Below, piece by piece: positions 48,999 through 57,622 of a stretch of DNA of 64,000 nucleotides (its first letter is position 1; each line of letters starts with the position of its first letter). The position numbers were made by a program, and so were the translations under genes. The DNA is taken from positions 19,438-83,437 of the forward strand of contig CAJUFO010000007.1 of the NCBI GenBank assembly GCA_910585615.1. Reading direction: 5' to 3'. Origin of the DNA: an uncultured Acetatifactor sp. (GTDB taxonomy: Bacteria; Bacillota; Clostridia; Lachnospirales; Lachnospiraceae). A model generated the notes under the pieces. The model saw only the letters and a list, made by a program, of their open reading frames with translations, was not told the origin of the DNA and did no database searches.

Positions 48999-50783
48999 AT
49001 GCCAGATTTTCATTTCATGAAAAAGGAACCAATCTATGAGGGCTGGTCTGATGACCGGAAATACTGCGCCACCGAGGAGCCGGAGGAAGGATGTGTCCGG
49101 GGAGCGAAATACTTCCTCCGCATCTCCCCCATGTCCCAGTATGACAGGAAGCAGGCTGAATTCCGTATGATGGAGAAGGCGGCGGCCCTGGGCATCCCCA
49201 TATGCAGGCCCCTGGCTTTCGGGATTTGTGAGGAGGGCGTCTATTCGGTTCAGAGCTGGATTGAGGGGATTGGGGCGGAGGAAGCGGTGCCGGCCCTGCC
49301 GGACAGCAGACAGTACGCTTACGGACTGGAGGCCGGGCGTATCCTTCGCAGGCTGCATGCCATCCCCCTGCCGGAGAAGCGGGGAGAGGGGACTGCCCTG
49401 GAGGACTGGGAGACGCGTTTCAACCGGAAGATGGACACAAAAATCCGGAAATACAGGGAATGCCCCTTACATTATCCCGGGGGAGAGGCTTTCATCCGGT
49501 ATATCGGGGAAAACCGCCATCTGCTGAAAGGCAGGCCCCAGACCTGTCAGCACGGGGATTACCACATCGGGAACATGATGCTGGACGAAAGCGGACAGCT
49601 TTATGTAATCGATTTCAACCGGTTCGACATCGGGGATCCCTGGGAGGAGTTCAACCGCATCGTATGGTGCGCCCAGGCCTCTCCGCTCTTCGCGTCCGGC
49701 ATGGTGAACGGGTACTTTGAGGGCCATGTCCCGGAGGAATTCTGGAGACTCCTCGCCCTCTATATCTCCAGCAATACCCTGTCCTCCATATACTGGGCTG
49801 TTTCCTTCGGGCAGAAGGAGATAGACACCATGCTCAGCCAGGCGGCGGAGGTGCTCCGGTGGTATGACGGCATGCGCAGCGTCGTGCCGTCCTGGTATTT
49901 CCAGGGATATCATCTGCAATACATAGACGGGATACCGTACAAGCTGAAAAGCCCCTTCGATTTTTCCTTCCTCCGTAAATACGGCAGGGCGTTTCAGGTA
50001 TATGATGACCAGGACTCCGGCAATATCTGTTTCGGGACCGAGAGAGACGGGGAGCGATATTTCGTAAAGTTCGCCGGAGCTCCCACGGACCGGGGCACGG
50101 GCACGGCCCGGGAGGCTGTGGAGCGGCTGCGGCAGGCCTGGCCTGTCTACAGGGATCTGCGGCATGGGAACCTGATTGAGTTGGTGGAGGCGGAAGAAAT
50201 CGGAGGCGGGTTCGCGCTGGTGTTCCGCTGGGCCCCGGGGGACTGCATGGGCAGAATGTACCCGGCGGCCCACCGGAGGTTCATGGCGCTTCCCACGGAG
50301 AACCGGCTGCAGGTGTTCGGAGACATCCTGGACTTCCTGGAACATACGGCTTCCGGGGGATACGTGGCCATCGATTTCTACGATGGCAGCATCCTATATG
50401 ACTTTGATAAGGGAAAGACCACAATCTGTGACATAGACTTTTTCCGGAGACAGCCCTGCGTCAATGACATGGGGCGGATGTGGGGGAGCTCCAGGTTCCA
50501 GGCCCCGGAGGAATACCGGCTGGGGGCGGAGATTGACGAGGTGACCAATGTCTATACCGCGGGGGCGTTCGCTTTTGCGCTGTTTGGCGGATATGGGCGC
50601 ACCCCGGAGAGCTGGGAGCTGTGGGAGGGGCTTTTCGCCGTGGCCGCGAAAGCGGTGGAGGCGGACAGGAGCCTGCGCCAGCACTCTATCCGGCAGTTCA
50701 GGGAAGAGTGGGACAGTGCGCTTTTGAAAAAACAGAAAGGAGAAGACACAAATGAAGACAAAATGCGGATTGGATTGCAGTGA
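48999..50783 (+). CDS. Protein with two kinase-fold domains (APH-like plus kinase-like)
   Basis: 594 aa. The first half is an aminoglycoside/choline-kinase-like (APH) domain: QHGDYHIGNMMLDESGQLYVIDF near 183-205 gives the catalytic D and N and the metal-binding D. The second half (about 320-590) looks like another kinase fold: a glycine-poor N-lobe (CFGTERDGERYFVKFAG), the loop VAIDFYDGSILYD and CDIDFF. There the catalytic-loop asparagine is replaced by serine, so activity is doubtful. In some relatives these may be separate genes; here they are one open frame without a frameshift. Substrate unknown. Overlaps the next gene by 32 bp. Confidence 0.72.
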   Translation: MPDFHFMKKEPIYEGWSDDRKYCATEEPEEGCVRGAKYFLRISPMSQYDRKQAEFRMMEKAAALGIPICRPLAFGICEEGVYSVQSWIEGIGAEEAVPALPDSRQYAYGLEAGRILRRLHAIPLPEKRGEGTALEDWETRFNRKMDTKIRKYRECPLHYPGGEAFIRYIGENRHLLKGRPQTCQHGDYHIGNMMLDESGQLYVIDFNRFDIGDPWEEFNRIVWCAQASPLFASGMVNGYFEGHVPEEFWRLLALYISSNTLSSIYWAVSFGQKEIDTMLSQAAEVLRWYDGMRSVVPSWYFQGYHLQYIDGIPYKLKSPFDFSFLRKYGRAFQVYDDQDSGNICFGTERDGERYFVKFAGAPTDRGTGTAREAVERLRQAWPVYRDLRHGNLIELVEAEEIGGGFALVFRWAPGDCMGRMYPAAHRRFMALPTENRLQVFGDILDFLEHTASGGYVAIDFYDGSILYDFDKGKTTICDIDFFRRQPCVNDMGRMWGSSRFQAPEEYRLGAEIDEVTNVYTAGAFAFALFGGYGRTPESWELWEGLFAVAAKAVEADRSLRQHSIRQFREEWDSALLKKQKGEDTNEDKMRIGLQ

Positions 50784-51213
50784 ATGCGGAAGCAAGGAAT
50801 GCGGCGGATGCACGGAGACGAATGGGCGTCCCTTCGGGGGAAGCTGCATGCTGGCGCTGTGCTGCGATGAAAAGGGGTGCGACAACTGCGGCAGAGCCTT
50901 TGAAGCGCCCTGCAGGCTGAAGGAGGAGCTGATTGCGGAGTTCAATGCCCTGGGGATTGAAGACATGGAGGAGATCACCGACCTTTATGCGTTGAACGGG
51001 GCCTTCGTCAATCTGGCCTATACGCTTCCGGGCGGCCAGGAGATACGGTTCTGGGACGATGGCAGGGTATACCTGGGGAACCAGGTCCACAAGAAGGGGA
51101 GCGACAGATGCTACGGGCTCACGGCGGACGAGAGCTACCTGCTGGTATGCGAGTACGGCGAGGGCGGCTCGGACGCCGAGATTGTTGTATACAGGAGACG
51201 GAAAAAGGGTTGA
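50752..51213 (+). CDS. Cysteine-rich DUF3795-like protein
   Basis: 153 aa. The N-terminal 60 residues hold eleven cysteines in CGLDCSECGSKECGGC, then SCMLALCCDEKGCDNCGRAFEAPC, suggesting zinc or iron-sulfur binding. The C-terminal 80 residues form a small beta-rich domain. It resembles DUF3795 proteins in its cysteine pattern; function unknown. GGAGAAG upstream of ATG 50752 lies inside the end of the kinase gene, so translation is coupled. No partner enzyme is recognised. Confidence 0.65.
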   Translation: MKTKCGLDCSECGSKECGGCTETNGRPFGGSCMLALCCDEKGCDNCGRAFEAPCRLKEELIAEFNALGIEDMEEITDLYALNGAFVNLAYTLPGGQEIRFWDDGRVYLGNQVHKKGSDRCYGLTADESYLLVCEYGEGGSDAEIVVYRRRKKG

Positions 51214-51300
51214 ATAAGGTTCCCAGGCCCGGAGGAAGTGGACATTGGCTGACGGAAGTCAAGGGACATGGCAGGGAAGCCTCGGCAGAGGGAGGAAGAG

Positions 51301-51344
51301 TGGCTGCCGCATCAGGGAAATATGTTTTCCTGATGCGGCAGCCA
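51301..51344. terminator. Bidirectional terminator
   Basis: A 20-bp stem: TGGCTGCCGCATCAGGGAAA at 51301-51320 pairs with 51325-51344 with one G-T wobble around a TATG loop. It separates converging genes, the + strand DUF3795 gene and the - strand M42 gene, and the A/T bases near the loop could favour release in either direction. Confidence 0.8.
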
Positions 51345-51361
51345 TATCCGGTCAAAGGGGG

Positions 51362-52417
51362 CTACGGCCTCACGGGGCAGAAGTCGAAGCCCTTGTCCAG
51401 CTCCTGGGACAGCCGCACCAAAAATGTGCTGAGCAGCCGGACGCAGTCCTCGATGTCCTTCCAGCTGCCGACCTCCACGGAGCTGTGCATGTACCGCAGC
51501 GGGATGGAGACCAGGGCCATGGGGATGCCCTCATCGGCCTGGTTCACCGTGTCACCGTCCGTACCCGTGCGGCCTCCGGCGATTTCCCACTGTACCTTCA
51601 TATCCAGCTCCTCCGCCACCTGCTTCAGCAGGGCGTTCATGGGCTTGTTCACCGCAGAACCCATGCACAGTACCGGCCCGCCGCCCAGTTTCACCTCTCC
51701 GGTGTCATTGGGATTGGTGCCGGGGGCATCGCTGGCCCAAGTCACGTCCACGGCGATGCAGCAGTGGGGCTTCAAGCGCGCGGCGGCATGGTAAGCGCCC
51801 CGGCCTGTGGTCTCCTCCCCTGTGGTGGTGGCGGCGTAGATGCCGGCGGAAGCCCCCTGGGCGGCGGCTTCCCTGGCGGCCTCCAGCACCACGAAGGCTC
51901 CGGTGCGGTCGTCCAGGGCACGGCAGGTGAAGCAGTCGTTCATCAGCTCCCTGACGGGCACGTCCGCGCAGACCATATCGCCCACGGCCACTGCTGCGGC
52001 AGCCTCTTCTTTAGAAGCAGCCCCGATGTCCACCAGCAGATCGGAGACCTCGATTTTCTCCTTTTTCACCAGGTCGGAGGAGGTGGCGATGATGCCGTTC
52101 ACCTTGCTGCCCTCATGCCAGACCTGCACCGGCGAGCCTATGTACAGCCTGGGGCTGACGCCGCCGGCTTTGGCCAGGTGGAGGCGGCCCGAGTCGTCGA
52201 TATGGGTGACGATGAAACCGATTTCGTCGATATGCCCGCACAACAGCACCCTGTGGGCGGCCTCCGGGTTCACGATGGAGACGGCATTGCCGCTGGGATC
52301 GGTGAGCTGGGTATGGGCGAACGCCTTGCCGTAGGCAAGGGCCTTTTGCTGGATAGCCTCCTCGTATCCGCTGACGGACGGGGTGGAGAGCAGATCTTTC
52401 AGGAATTCTCTGTTCAT
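51362..52417 (-). CDS. M42-family metallo-aminopeptidase
   Basis: 351-aa cobalt/zinc aminopeptidase of the DppA/FrvX group, probably a cytoplasmic dodecamer that trims peptides. Metal ligands are recognisable: GHIDEIG (first His), ALDDR (bridging Asp), TGEETTGRGA (Glu pair, where relatives usually have QEEVGLRGA), AVDVTWA (Asp) and RYMHS (last His). RGTDG-type residues appear as GGRTGTDGD. GAGG upstream supports the start at 52417. It has its own promoter and converges with the genes on its left. Confidence 0.9.
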   Translation of the reverse strand: MNREFLKDLLSTPSVSGYEEAIQQKALAYGKAFAHTQLTDPSGNAVSIVNPEAAHRVLLCGHIDEIGFIVTHIDDSGRLHLAKAGGVSPRLYIGSPVQVWHEGSKVNGIIATSSDLVKKEKIEVSDLLVDIGAASKEEAAAAVAVGDMVCADVPVRELMNDCFTCRALDDRTGAFVVLEAAREAAAQGASAGIYAATTTGEETTGRGAYHAAARLKPHCCIAVDVTWASDAPGTNPNDTGEVKLGGGPVLCMGSAVNKPMNALLKQVAEELDMKVQWEIAGGRTGTDGDTVNQADEGIPMALVSIPLRYMHSSVEVGSWKDIEDCVRLLSTFLVRLSQELDKGFDFCPVRP

Positions 52418-52469
52418 ATGCAGTCCTCTTTTCTCTGATAAAATGTCACAGTGTCCTTCTGTGTTCTAC

Positions 52470-52498
52470 ATTGTAACACAGAGGGCGGATATTGGCAA
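52470..52498 (-). promoter_or_regulatory. Promoter of the M42 peptidase gene
   Basis: On the - strand TTGCCA (52493-52498) and TACAAT (52470-52475) are 17 bp apart, with TGT before the -10 box (extended -10). The gene starts about 50 bp further on. Confidence 0.7.
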
Positions 52499-52700
52499 TG
52501 GATGGAAAATCGGCATCGGCGCATTGACGGTGAATGTCTGGTTACATATTCGAACGGTACAGAGGCGGTTTTGAAGCAACGGATTTCAGAACCACCTTTT
52601 TGTGGCTGAAGTGGCGGAAAGAAAAAACATGAAATTTTAGAATGAATAAACTTTTTATGATACGCAAGCGTCTAATAAGTAAAAGCATAGAAAGGAAGAT
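52499..52700 (+). other. Gap with a terminator-like hairpin, no gene seen
   Basis: A 12-bp imperfect stem (52564-52575 with 52585-52596) is followed by TTTTT at 52597-52601, resembling a terminator on the + strand although no intact gene precedes it. TTGACG at 52524-52529 with TATTCG at 52547-52552 (17 bp apart) is a weak promoter candidate. The sequence is probably the decayed edge of the response-regulator remnant that follows. Confidence 0.4.
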
Positions 52701-52986
52701 ATCGACAAAATCCGGGGGCTGGGATTAGGGGCAGACAATTATCTGGTAAAACGTTTCAGCCCTACGGAGCTGGTGGCCAGGGTGAAATCCCATATCTACA
52801 TTCATAACCTGCTTTCTATAACAGAGAAAGAGGAGCAGCAGGAGACGGAGATTGCCTATCGGAACCTGCCCTGCCCAAGTCAAGGAGAGTCTATCTGGAT
52901 AAAAAGGAAGTGGTTCTGGTCAACAAGGAAAGAATCAGCTCATTGAGACGGTATGGGGAGCAGGATACCAGTTTCGGATTGACTGA
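52701..52986 (+). pseudogene. Remnant of an OmpR-family response regulator
   Basis: Reading from 52701 gives DKIRGLGLGADNYLVKRFS and TELVARVKSHI, the end of a receiver domain (normally GADDYLVKPF). The match then shifts frame: RVYLDKKEVVLVNKE occurs in another frame near 52888-52929, and LIETVWGAGYQFRID with a stop at 52984-52986 is the end of a winged-helix DNA-binding domain. The receiver start and most of the DNA-binding domain are gone. It is therefore a decayed gene, distinct from the intact regulator at 55086. Confidence 0.75.
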
Positions 52987-53025
52987 GACCAAACGAAAAG
53001 GAGAGGTGGTTTTATTGGTTAGAAA

Positions 53026-53100
53026 CTTACAGAATTTTACACGCATTTTACATAAATTATCTTTTAGATTTTACATGAATCGGATACCATTTGCTATAAG
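53026..53100 (+). promoter_or_regulatory. Pho-box-like repeats and promoter of the Na/Pi gene
   Basis: TTTACA-type half-sites occur at 53026-53031 (CTTACA), 53036-53041, 53047-53052 and 53070-53075, with a degenerate one (TTATCT) near 53057-53062, spaced about 10-12 bp. PhoP boxes in Gram-positives are direct repeats of TT(A/T)ACA with about 11-bp period. A -10 box TATAAG lies at 53095-53100 and the gene starts 28 bp later, so bound PhoP would be placed to activate. Confidence 0.6.
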
Positions 53101-53127
53101 AAAATTCTTTAGGGGGATTATAGTCAA

Positions 53128-54897
53128 ATGGATTTTTTCGGATTGCTGACAATGATTGGCGGGCTGGCGTTATTTTTATATGGGATGAAAACGATGGGGG
53201 ATGCCCTGTCCAAGATGGCAGGCGGCAGGCTGGAGCAGGTACTGGAGCGTATGACGAATAATCCTGTGAAGGCCGTTCTGCTTGGGGCAGGCGTGACAGC
53301 GGTGATCCAGTCTTCTTCTGCTACAACGGTTATGGTAGTGGGGTTTGTCAATTCCGGTATTATGAAGCTGTCACAGGCGGTCGGCGTGATTATGGGTGCC
53401 AATATCGGTACGACAGCTACTTCGTGGATTCTAAGCCTTTCCGGTATCGAAAGCGGGAATTTCTTTATAAAACTTTTGAAACCCTCGTCTTTTTCCCCGA
53501 TATTGGCGCTTATCGGCGTAGTACTGGTGATGTTTATTAAAAATACAAAAAAGAATGATGTGGGAACGATTCTGATTGGGTTTGCAGTGCTTATGTTTGG
53601 AATGGATACCATGAGCGGCGCTGTAAAGCCGCTTGCAGACGTACCGGAATTTACCTCGCTTTTTACGGCATTTGAAAACCCTCTTTTAGGTATGATAGTT
53701 GGAGCCATTTTAACTGCAGTAATCCAGAGCTCTTCCGCTTCTGTCGGTATTTTGCAGGCGATGTGCGCCACCGGAAGCATATCGGTGGGGGCGGCGCTTC
53801 CAGTGATCATGGGGCAGAATATCGGAACCTGTGTCACAGCTCTGATTTCCGGTGTCGGGGCAAACAGGAATGCAAGAAGGGCGTCTTTGGTACATCTTTA
53901 TTTTAACCTGATAGGCACAGTTGTGTTTATGGCAGTATTTTATGCAATGAATCATTTTATGCAATTCGCTTTTTTGTCGGATACGGCAAACGGCGCAGTC
54001 ATTGCAGTGATACACAGCGTGTTTAATATGGCCTCAACAATCGTGCTGTTTCCTGTTTCCGGGTTGCTGGTAAAACTTGCTTATTTTACCATTCCGCAGT
54101 CAGAGGACGAAACACTGGAAACGTCAGGAAAAGTACTGGACGAAAGGTTTTTGGAAAGGCCTGCATTTGCGGTTGCGCAATGTAAAAATGCGGTGTGCGA
54201 TATGGCGCAGCTTATCTTAAAGGCAATGAATTTATGTGTATTCATACAGGAAAAATATGATGAAAATGCAGTGCAGGCAATTATGGAAATTGAGCAGGAG
54301 GTAGATGTCAGAGAAGATGAGTTATCGTCCTATCTGGCAAAGCTTTCCATAAAGCCGCTCTCTGAACGGGACAGTAAAACCATCAATAAATACAGCAGGT
54401 GCATTACGGATTTTGAAAGGATATCCGATTATGCTAAGGGCATCGCATTCGCGCAAAAGAAGCTGTATAAGGGCAAAGAAAAATTTTCAAGGAAAGCGGC
54501 AGCCGAAGCCGGGATGATTTATGAGGCAACCCTCGAAACCGTTGAATGTACGGTTTCCGGTTTTATACACGGGGACAAAGAGATGGCGTTCCGCATTGAT
54601 CCGCTTGCCGATGTGATCAGCCGGGTAAAAAAGGAAATCCGAAAGAACCATAGCAGGAGACTGGAAAAGGGGGAGTGCTCCGTGGAACTCGGCATGGCGC
54701 TTACAGATATGGTCACTTCCCTGGAGCGCATCGCAAAACATTGTTCCAACATAGCGGAAGCACAGACGGCATCCGAAACAGATCAGCATGCATTACATCA
54801 ATATGCAAGGAATGTCAAAGAAAGGGACGAGTTGTATAAGGAACTGCTTGAAAGATATACAGAAAAGTATTCTTTAAAAAAGCTTGAGGAAACATAA
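53128..54897 (+). CDS. Na/Pi cotransporter family protein with PhoU-like domain
   Basis: 589-aa sodium-dependent phosphate transporter (NptA/PNaS type). Two inverted halves each carry the diagnostic QSSSA motif: VIQSSSATTVMVVGF near 51 and VIQSSSASVGILQAM near 194. About eight to ten membrane helices run up to residue 325. The last 250 residues are a helical PhoU-like domain. GGGGG upstream of ATG 53128. Phosphate-starvation control is suggested by the TTTACA repeats ahead of it and by the PhoP/PhoR-like pair behind it. Codon and base use are more AT-rich than in the flanking core genes, suggesting acquisition. Confidence 0.92.
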   Translation: MDFFGLLTMIGGLALFLYGMKTMGDALSKMAGGRLEQVLERMTNNPVKAVLLGAGVTAVIQSSSATTVMVVGFVNSGIMKLSQAVGVIMGANIGTTATSWILSLSGIESGNFFIKLLKPSSFSPILALIGVVLVMFIKNTKKNDVGTILIGFAVLMFGMDTMSGAVKPLADVPEFTSLFTAFENPLLGMIVGAILTAVIQSSSASVGILQAMCATGSISVGAALPVIMGQNIGTCVTALISGVGANRNARRASLVHLYFNLIGTVVFMAVFYAMNHFMQFAFLSDTANGAVIAVIHSVFNMASTIVLFPVSGLLVKLAYFTIPQSEDETLETSGKVLDERFLERPAFAVAQCKNAVCDMAQLILKAMNLCVFIQEKYDENAVQAIMEIEQEVDVREDELSSYLAKLSIKPLSERDSKTINKYSRCITDFERISDYAKGIAFAQKKLYKGKEKFSRKAAAEAGMIYEATLETVECTVSGFIHGDKEMAFRIDPLADVISRVKKEIRKNHSRRLEKGECSVELGMALTDMVTSLERIAKHCSNIAEAQTASETDQHALHQYARNVKERDELYKELLERYTEKYSLKKLEET

Positions 54898-54911
54898 ATT
54901 ATCGGTATAAT
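54884..54911 (+). promoter_or_regulatory. Possible promoter for the two-component genes
   Basis: TTGAGG at 54884-54889 and TATAAT at 54906-54911 are 16 bp apart and overlap the end of the transporter gene. The leader to the regulator start is about 170 nt; AGGAGG at 54923-54928 precedes a four-codon ORF (MGRR) of unclear meaning. Confidence 0.45.
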
Positions 54912-55085
54912 GTAACTATACAGAGGAGGCTCTGCAAATGGGACGCAGATAGTTGCCGTTAATGTGATTTATTCCTTTTTGCCTTAGCGCTTATGAGTTG
55001 GTATCTTTTGTAAAGAATTTCCTGCATTTCAATTTTATAAAAAGTGAGTATGAACTAATATTTCAGAAAAAGGAAGTAAGTGTTT

Positions 55086-55757
55086 ATGTCGTTAATCTAT
55101 ATTTTGGAAGATGATAAAAATATTCAGGAAATAGAACGTTATGCCATAAAGGGAAACGGATATGATGTGTGTGCGTTTGATGACGCAGGGGCTTTTGACA
55201 GGGGAATGCAGGAAAGGAAGCCGGATTTACTGCTTCTTGATATCATGCTGCCAGGGGAGGACGGACTGTCTGTACTGAAAAGGCTCCGCTCAGATAATGA
55301 TACAAAAGAACTGCCAGTCATACTTGTGACAGCGAAAGATTCAGAAATAGATACCGTCAGGGGACTTGACCTGGGGGCTGATGACTACATCACAAAACCG
55401 TTTGGCGTGATGGAGCTTATGTCTCGCATCAAGGCGATTATGCGACGTGTCAAACCAACGAGCGATGATGTGGTCTTAAAATACAAAAATATATATCTGG
55501 ATCGGGACAGGCGGATCTGCTTTGTGGATGAAGAAAACGTGGAACTGACGTACAAGGAATATGAGCTGCTTCGGCTGTTTCTTTGCAATCTAGGTATTGT
55601 ACTGACAAGGGAAATCATCATGGAAACGGTTTGGGGGACGGATTTTGCAGGAGAAAGCAGAACCATCGACATGCATATCAAAACACTCCGCAAAAAGCTG
55701 AAAGAAGCGGGCAGCCTGATTATTACTGTGAGGAATGTGGGGTATAAGCTGGAATGA
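55086..55757 (+). CDS. PhoP-like response regulator (OmpR family)
   Basis: 223 aa. The receiver domain has the acidic pair in ILEDDKN, the phosphorylated aspartate in LLLDIMLPGEDG near 52, and the conserved lysine in DDYITKPFGVMELM near 103. The winged-helix output domain includes LTYKEYELLRLFL and RTIDMHIKTLRKKL, ending in VRNVGYKLE. Partner is the kinase overlapping its stop. Position after the Na/Pi gene with TTTACA repeats suggests a phosphate role, though OmpR pairs have many roles. AGGAAG lies nine bases before ATG 55086, favouring it over GTG 55080. Confidence 0.9.
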   Translation: MSLIYILEDDKNIQEIERYAIKGNGYDVCAFDDAGAFDRGMQERKPDLLLLDIMLPGEDGLSVLKRLRSDNDTKELPVILVTAKDSEIDTVRGLDLGADDYITKPFGVMELMSRIKAIMRRVKPTSDDVVLKYKNIYLDRDRRICFVDEENVELTYKEYELLRLFLCNLGIVLTREIIMETVWGTDFAGESRTIDMHIKTLRKKLKEAGSLIITVRNVGYKLE

Positions 55758-57061
55758 GGCAGAAAATAAACAGACGGTTCACCGTCATCGCACTTTTTTC
55801 CGTTGTGGTTACCACGGTTGTTATGACCGCGGTGTTTTATTCACAGTTAAAAAAACAGGTTTTTTCTGATTTGGCAGTTGTGGCAGATTTACTGATTGAC
55901 GAAGGCTCCTTTGCGCAAAAGACAGACAATCTAAGAATTACATTGATAGATACAGACGGTAAGGTTTTGTTCGACTCCACGGTAGACGGGCAGTCGCTTG
56001 CCAACCATTTGGACAGGCCGGAAATTGCGGAGGCCCTTTCTTCCGGAATCGGTATGGGGATAAGGAAGTCGGATACCCTGTCGGAGAGTGTATTTTATTA
56101 TGCGAAAAAACTGGATAACGGGCATATACTCAGAGTAGGTAAGGAGACGCACAGCGTTGTGGCTGTTCTTTTGTCTGCCCTTCCAATGGTGTTGGCAACG
56201 GCGCTTCTTCTTGCGGTCATCTGTCTGATGGTGTCGCACTACCTTACTTCTGCCATTGTGAAACCGATAGAAGAAATGGCAGGGGATATGGAACATATTG
56301 ATGAGGGAAAAAGTTATCCGGAGCTAATTCCGTTTACAAGAAAAATCCGTTTGCAGCATGAGGAAATCTTGTCTGCCGCAAATATAAGGCAGGAATTTAC
56401 CGCCAATGTAAGCCACGAATTAAAAACCCCTCTTGCGGCTATATCAGGTTACGCAGAGCTGATGGAAGCAGGGCTTGTAGATGAAAAAGAGATACAGCGC
56501 TTTTCGGGAGAAATCCGAAAAAGCGCTGCAAGGTTGCTTACTCTGATTAATGACATTATTAAGCTTTCACAATTGGATGCAGGAAATGCAAAAGATATTT
56601 TTGATGTGGTGAATTTGGCGGAAATTACAAAAGAAAGTGTGGAGATGCTTTCTTTTGGAGCGGCGAAAAATGGCATTGACGTAGTGTATGAAGGAGATGA
56701 CAGGGCGGATGTCCATATCGGAAAGGAACTTGCACAGGAACTTGCCTACAATTTGATTGAAAACGGCATCCGGTATAACAAACCGGGCGGCAAAGTGATT
56801 GCAAAAGTGCAAAAAGAGGGAACGCAGATTATTTTTTCGGTGGAGGATACCGGTATCGGCATTCCGCCGGAGCATCAGGAGAGAATTTTTGAGCGCTTTT
56901 ACCGGGTGGATAAGAGTAGGTCGAAGGAACTTGGAGGCACGGGCCTTGGGCTTGCGATTGTAAAGCATATCTGTAACCTGACAGATGCAGATGTGAATCT
57001 GATGAGTAAGCCGGGGGGCGGAACGAAAATTGTTATTGTCTGGGGCAGGGGCAATGCTTAA
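55754..57061 (+). CDS. PhoR-like sensor histidine kinase
   Basis: 435 aa. Membrane helices at about 8-30 and 136-160 flank an extracellular sensor of about 105 residues. A HAMP-like linker leads to the HisKA domain with the phosphorylated histidine in VSHELKTPLAAISGYAEL near 222. The ATPase domain has the N box (NLIENGIRYN), G1 box (EDTGIGIPPEHQERIFERFYR) and G2 (GGTGLGLAIVKHI), all intact. It overlaps the regulator gene by 4 bp (ATGA), so the two are made together. Resembles PhoR in length and order. Confidence 0.92.
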   Translation: MRQKINRRFTVIALFSVVVTTVVMTAVFYSQLKKQVFSDLAVVADLLIDEGSFAQKTDNLRITLIDTDGKVLFDSTVDGQSLANHLDRPEIAEALSSGIGMGIRKSDTLSESVFYYAKKLDNGHILRVGKETHSVVAVLLSALPMVLATALLLAVICLMVSHYLTSAIVKPIEEMAGDMEHIDEGKSYPELIPFTRKIRLQHEEILSAANIRQEFTANVSHELKTPLAAISGYAELMEAGLVDEKEIQRFSGEIRKSAARLLTLINDIIKLSQLDAGNAKDIFDVVNLAEITKESVEMLSFGAAKNGIDVVYEGDDRADVHIGKELAQELAYNLIENGIRYNKPGGKVIAKVQKEGTQIIFSVEDTGIGIPPEHQERIFERFYRVDKSRSKELGGTGLGLAIVKHICNLTDADVNLMSKPGGGTKIVIVWGRGNA

Positions 57062-57158
57062 AAATGTGAGACAAAATCATGTGGGAAAACTTATATGAAA
57101 ATTTAAAAAATGACTCAGTGATAAGGGAGCATGATTACATTAGGCAGTATTCAGCGTT

Positions 57159-57299
57159 ATGCAGTATAATTTTAATATTCCGTCTAATTTGGATGATCCG
57201 AAGATCAAGGACGATCTTCTTATCATAAAGAATGATAACCAGCATGAAATGGAAGTTTCCATGAAAGAAGTGCTGGACATTCTGGAAGACAATGTATGA
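57159..57299 (+). CDS. Very small ORF, 46 aa, uncertain
   Basis: Encodes MQYNFNIPSNLDDPKI and a further 30 acidic residues ending LDILEDNV. No good ribosome site is seen. It ends 19 bp before the next small gene, so the two may form a unit. The amino-acid mix (many D, I, N) looks protein-like and not random, but this is weak evidence. No family recognised. Confidence 0.35.
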   Translation: MQYNFNIPSNLDDPKIKDDLLIIKNDNQHEMEVSMKEVLDILEDNV

Positions 57300-57317
57300 T
57301 GGAGGGAGGTGTGCAAA

Positions 57318-57563
57318 ATGGTAATTGGCAGAGTTTCAGGCAGCATGGAGGCTTTAGCTACAGCGGTTAATCCTCATAAAGAAGCAGTGGAGCTGGTGGA
57401 ACAACAGATGGATGAGCTGGCAGATGATCTTGTTCGAGATACCTATGAAACAACAATGAAGCCGGATGATTATGTTTATCCGAGTGAGAACTATAATGAT
57501 ATTATGAAAGTCAGTGCTGGAGAACATTCTTCATCATCGAACAATAACCGTCAGCCTCAATAA
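57318..57563 (+). CDS. Small helical protein of unknown function
   Basis: 81 aa, acidic, starting MVIGRVSGSMEALATAVNPHKEAVELVEQQ and ending in a serine/asparagine-rich tail (SSSSNNNRQPQ). A helical region at about 6-45 could be a coiled coil. GGAGGGAGG at 57301-57309 gives a strong ribosome site eight bases before ATG 57318, so translation is plausible. It follows the PhoR gene by 256 bp with the tiny ORF between. No family recognised; it could be left from a mobile element. Confidence 0.5.
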   Translation: MVIGRVSGSMEALATAVNPHKEAVELVEQQMDELADDLVRDTYETTMKPDDYVYPSENYNDIMKVSAGEHSSSSNNNRQPQ

Positions 57564-57622
57564 AAGATTGATTGCAAAGCTGTTTACTATAAAAGTCCCT
57601 ATGCCATTCTAGCACCGCGAGT

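Noticed and set aside
51245..52438. A 397-codon + strand frame across the M42 peptidase
   Set aside because: The - strand frame has all M42 metal ligands, its own promoter and ribosome site; the + strand frame also crosses the 20-bp terminator hairpin.
52910..53149. A 79-codon + strand frame between the remnant and the phosphate transporter
   Set aside because: It joins part of the decayed response regulator with the Pho-box region; no ribosome site and no coherent protein.
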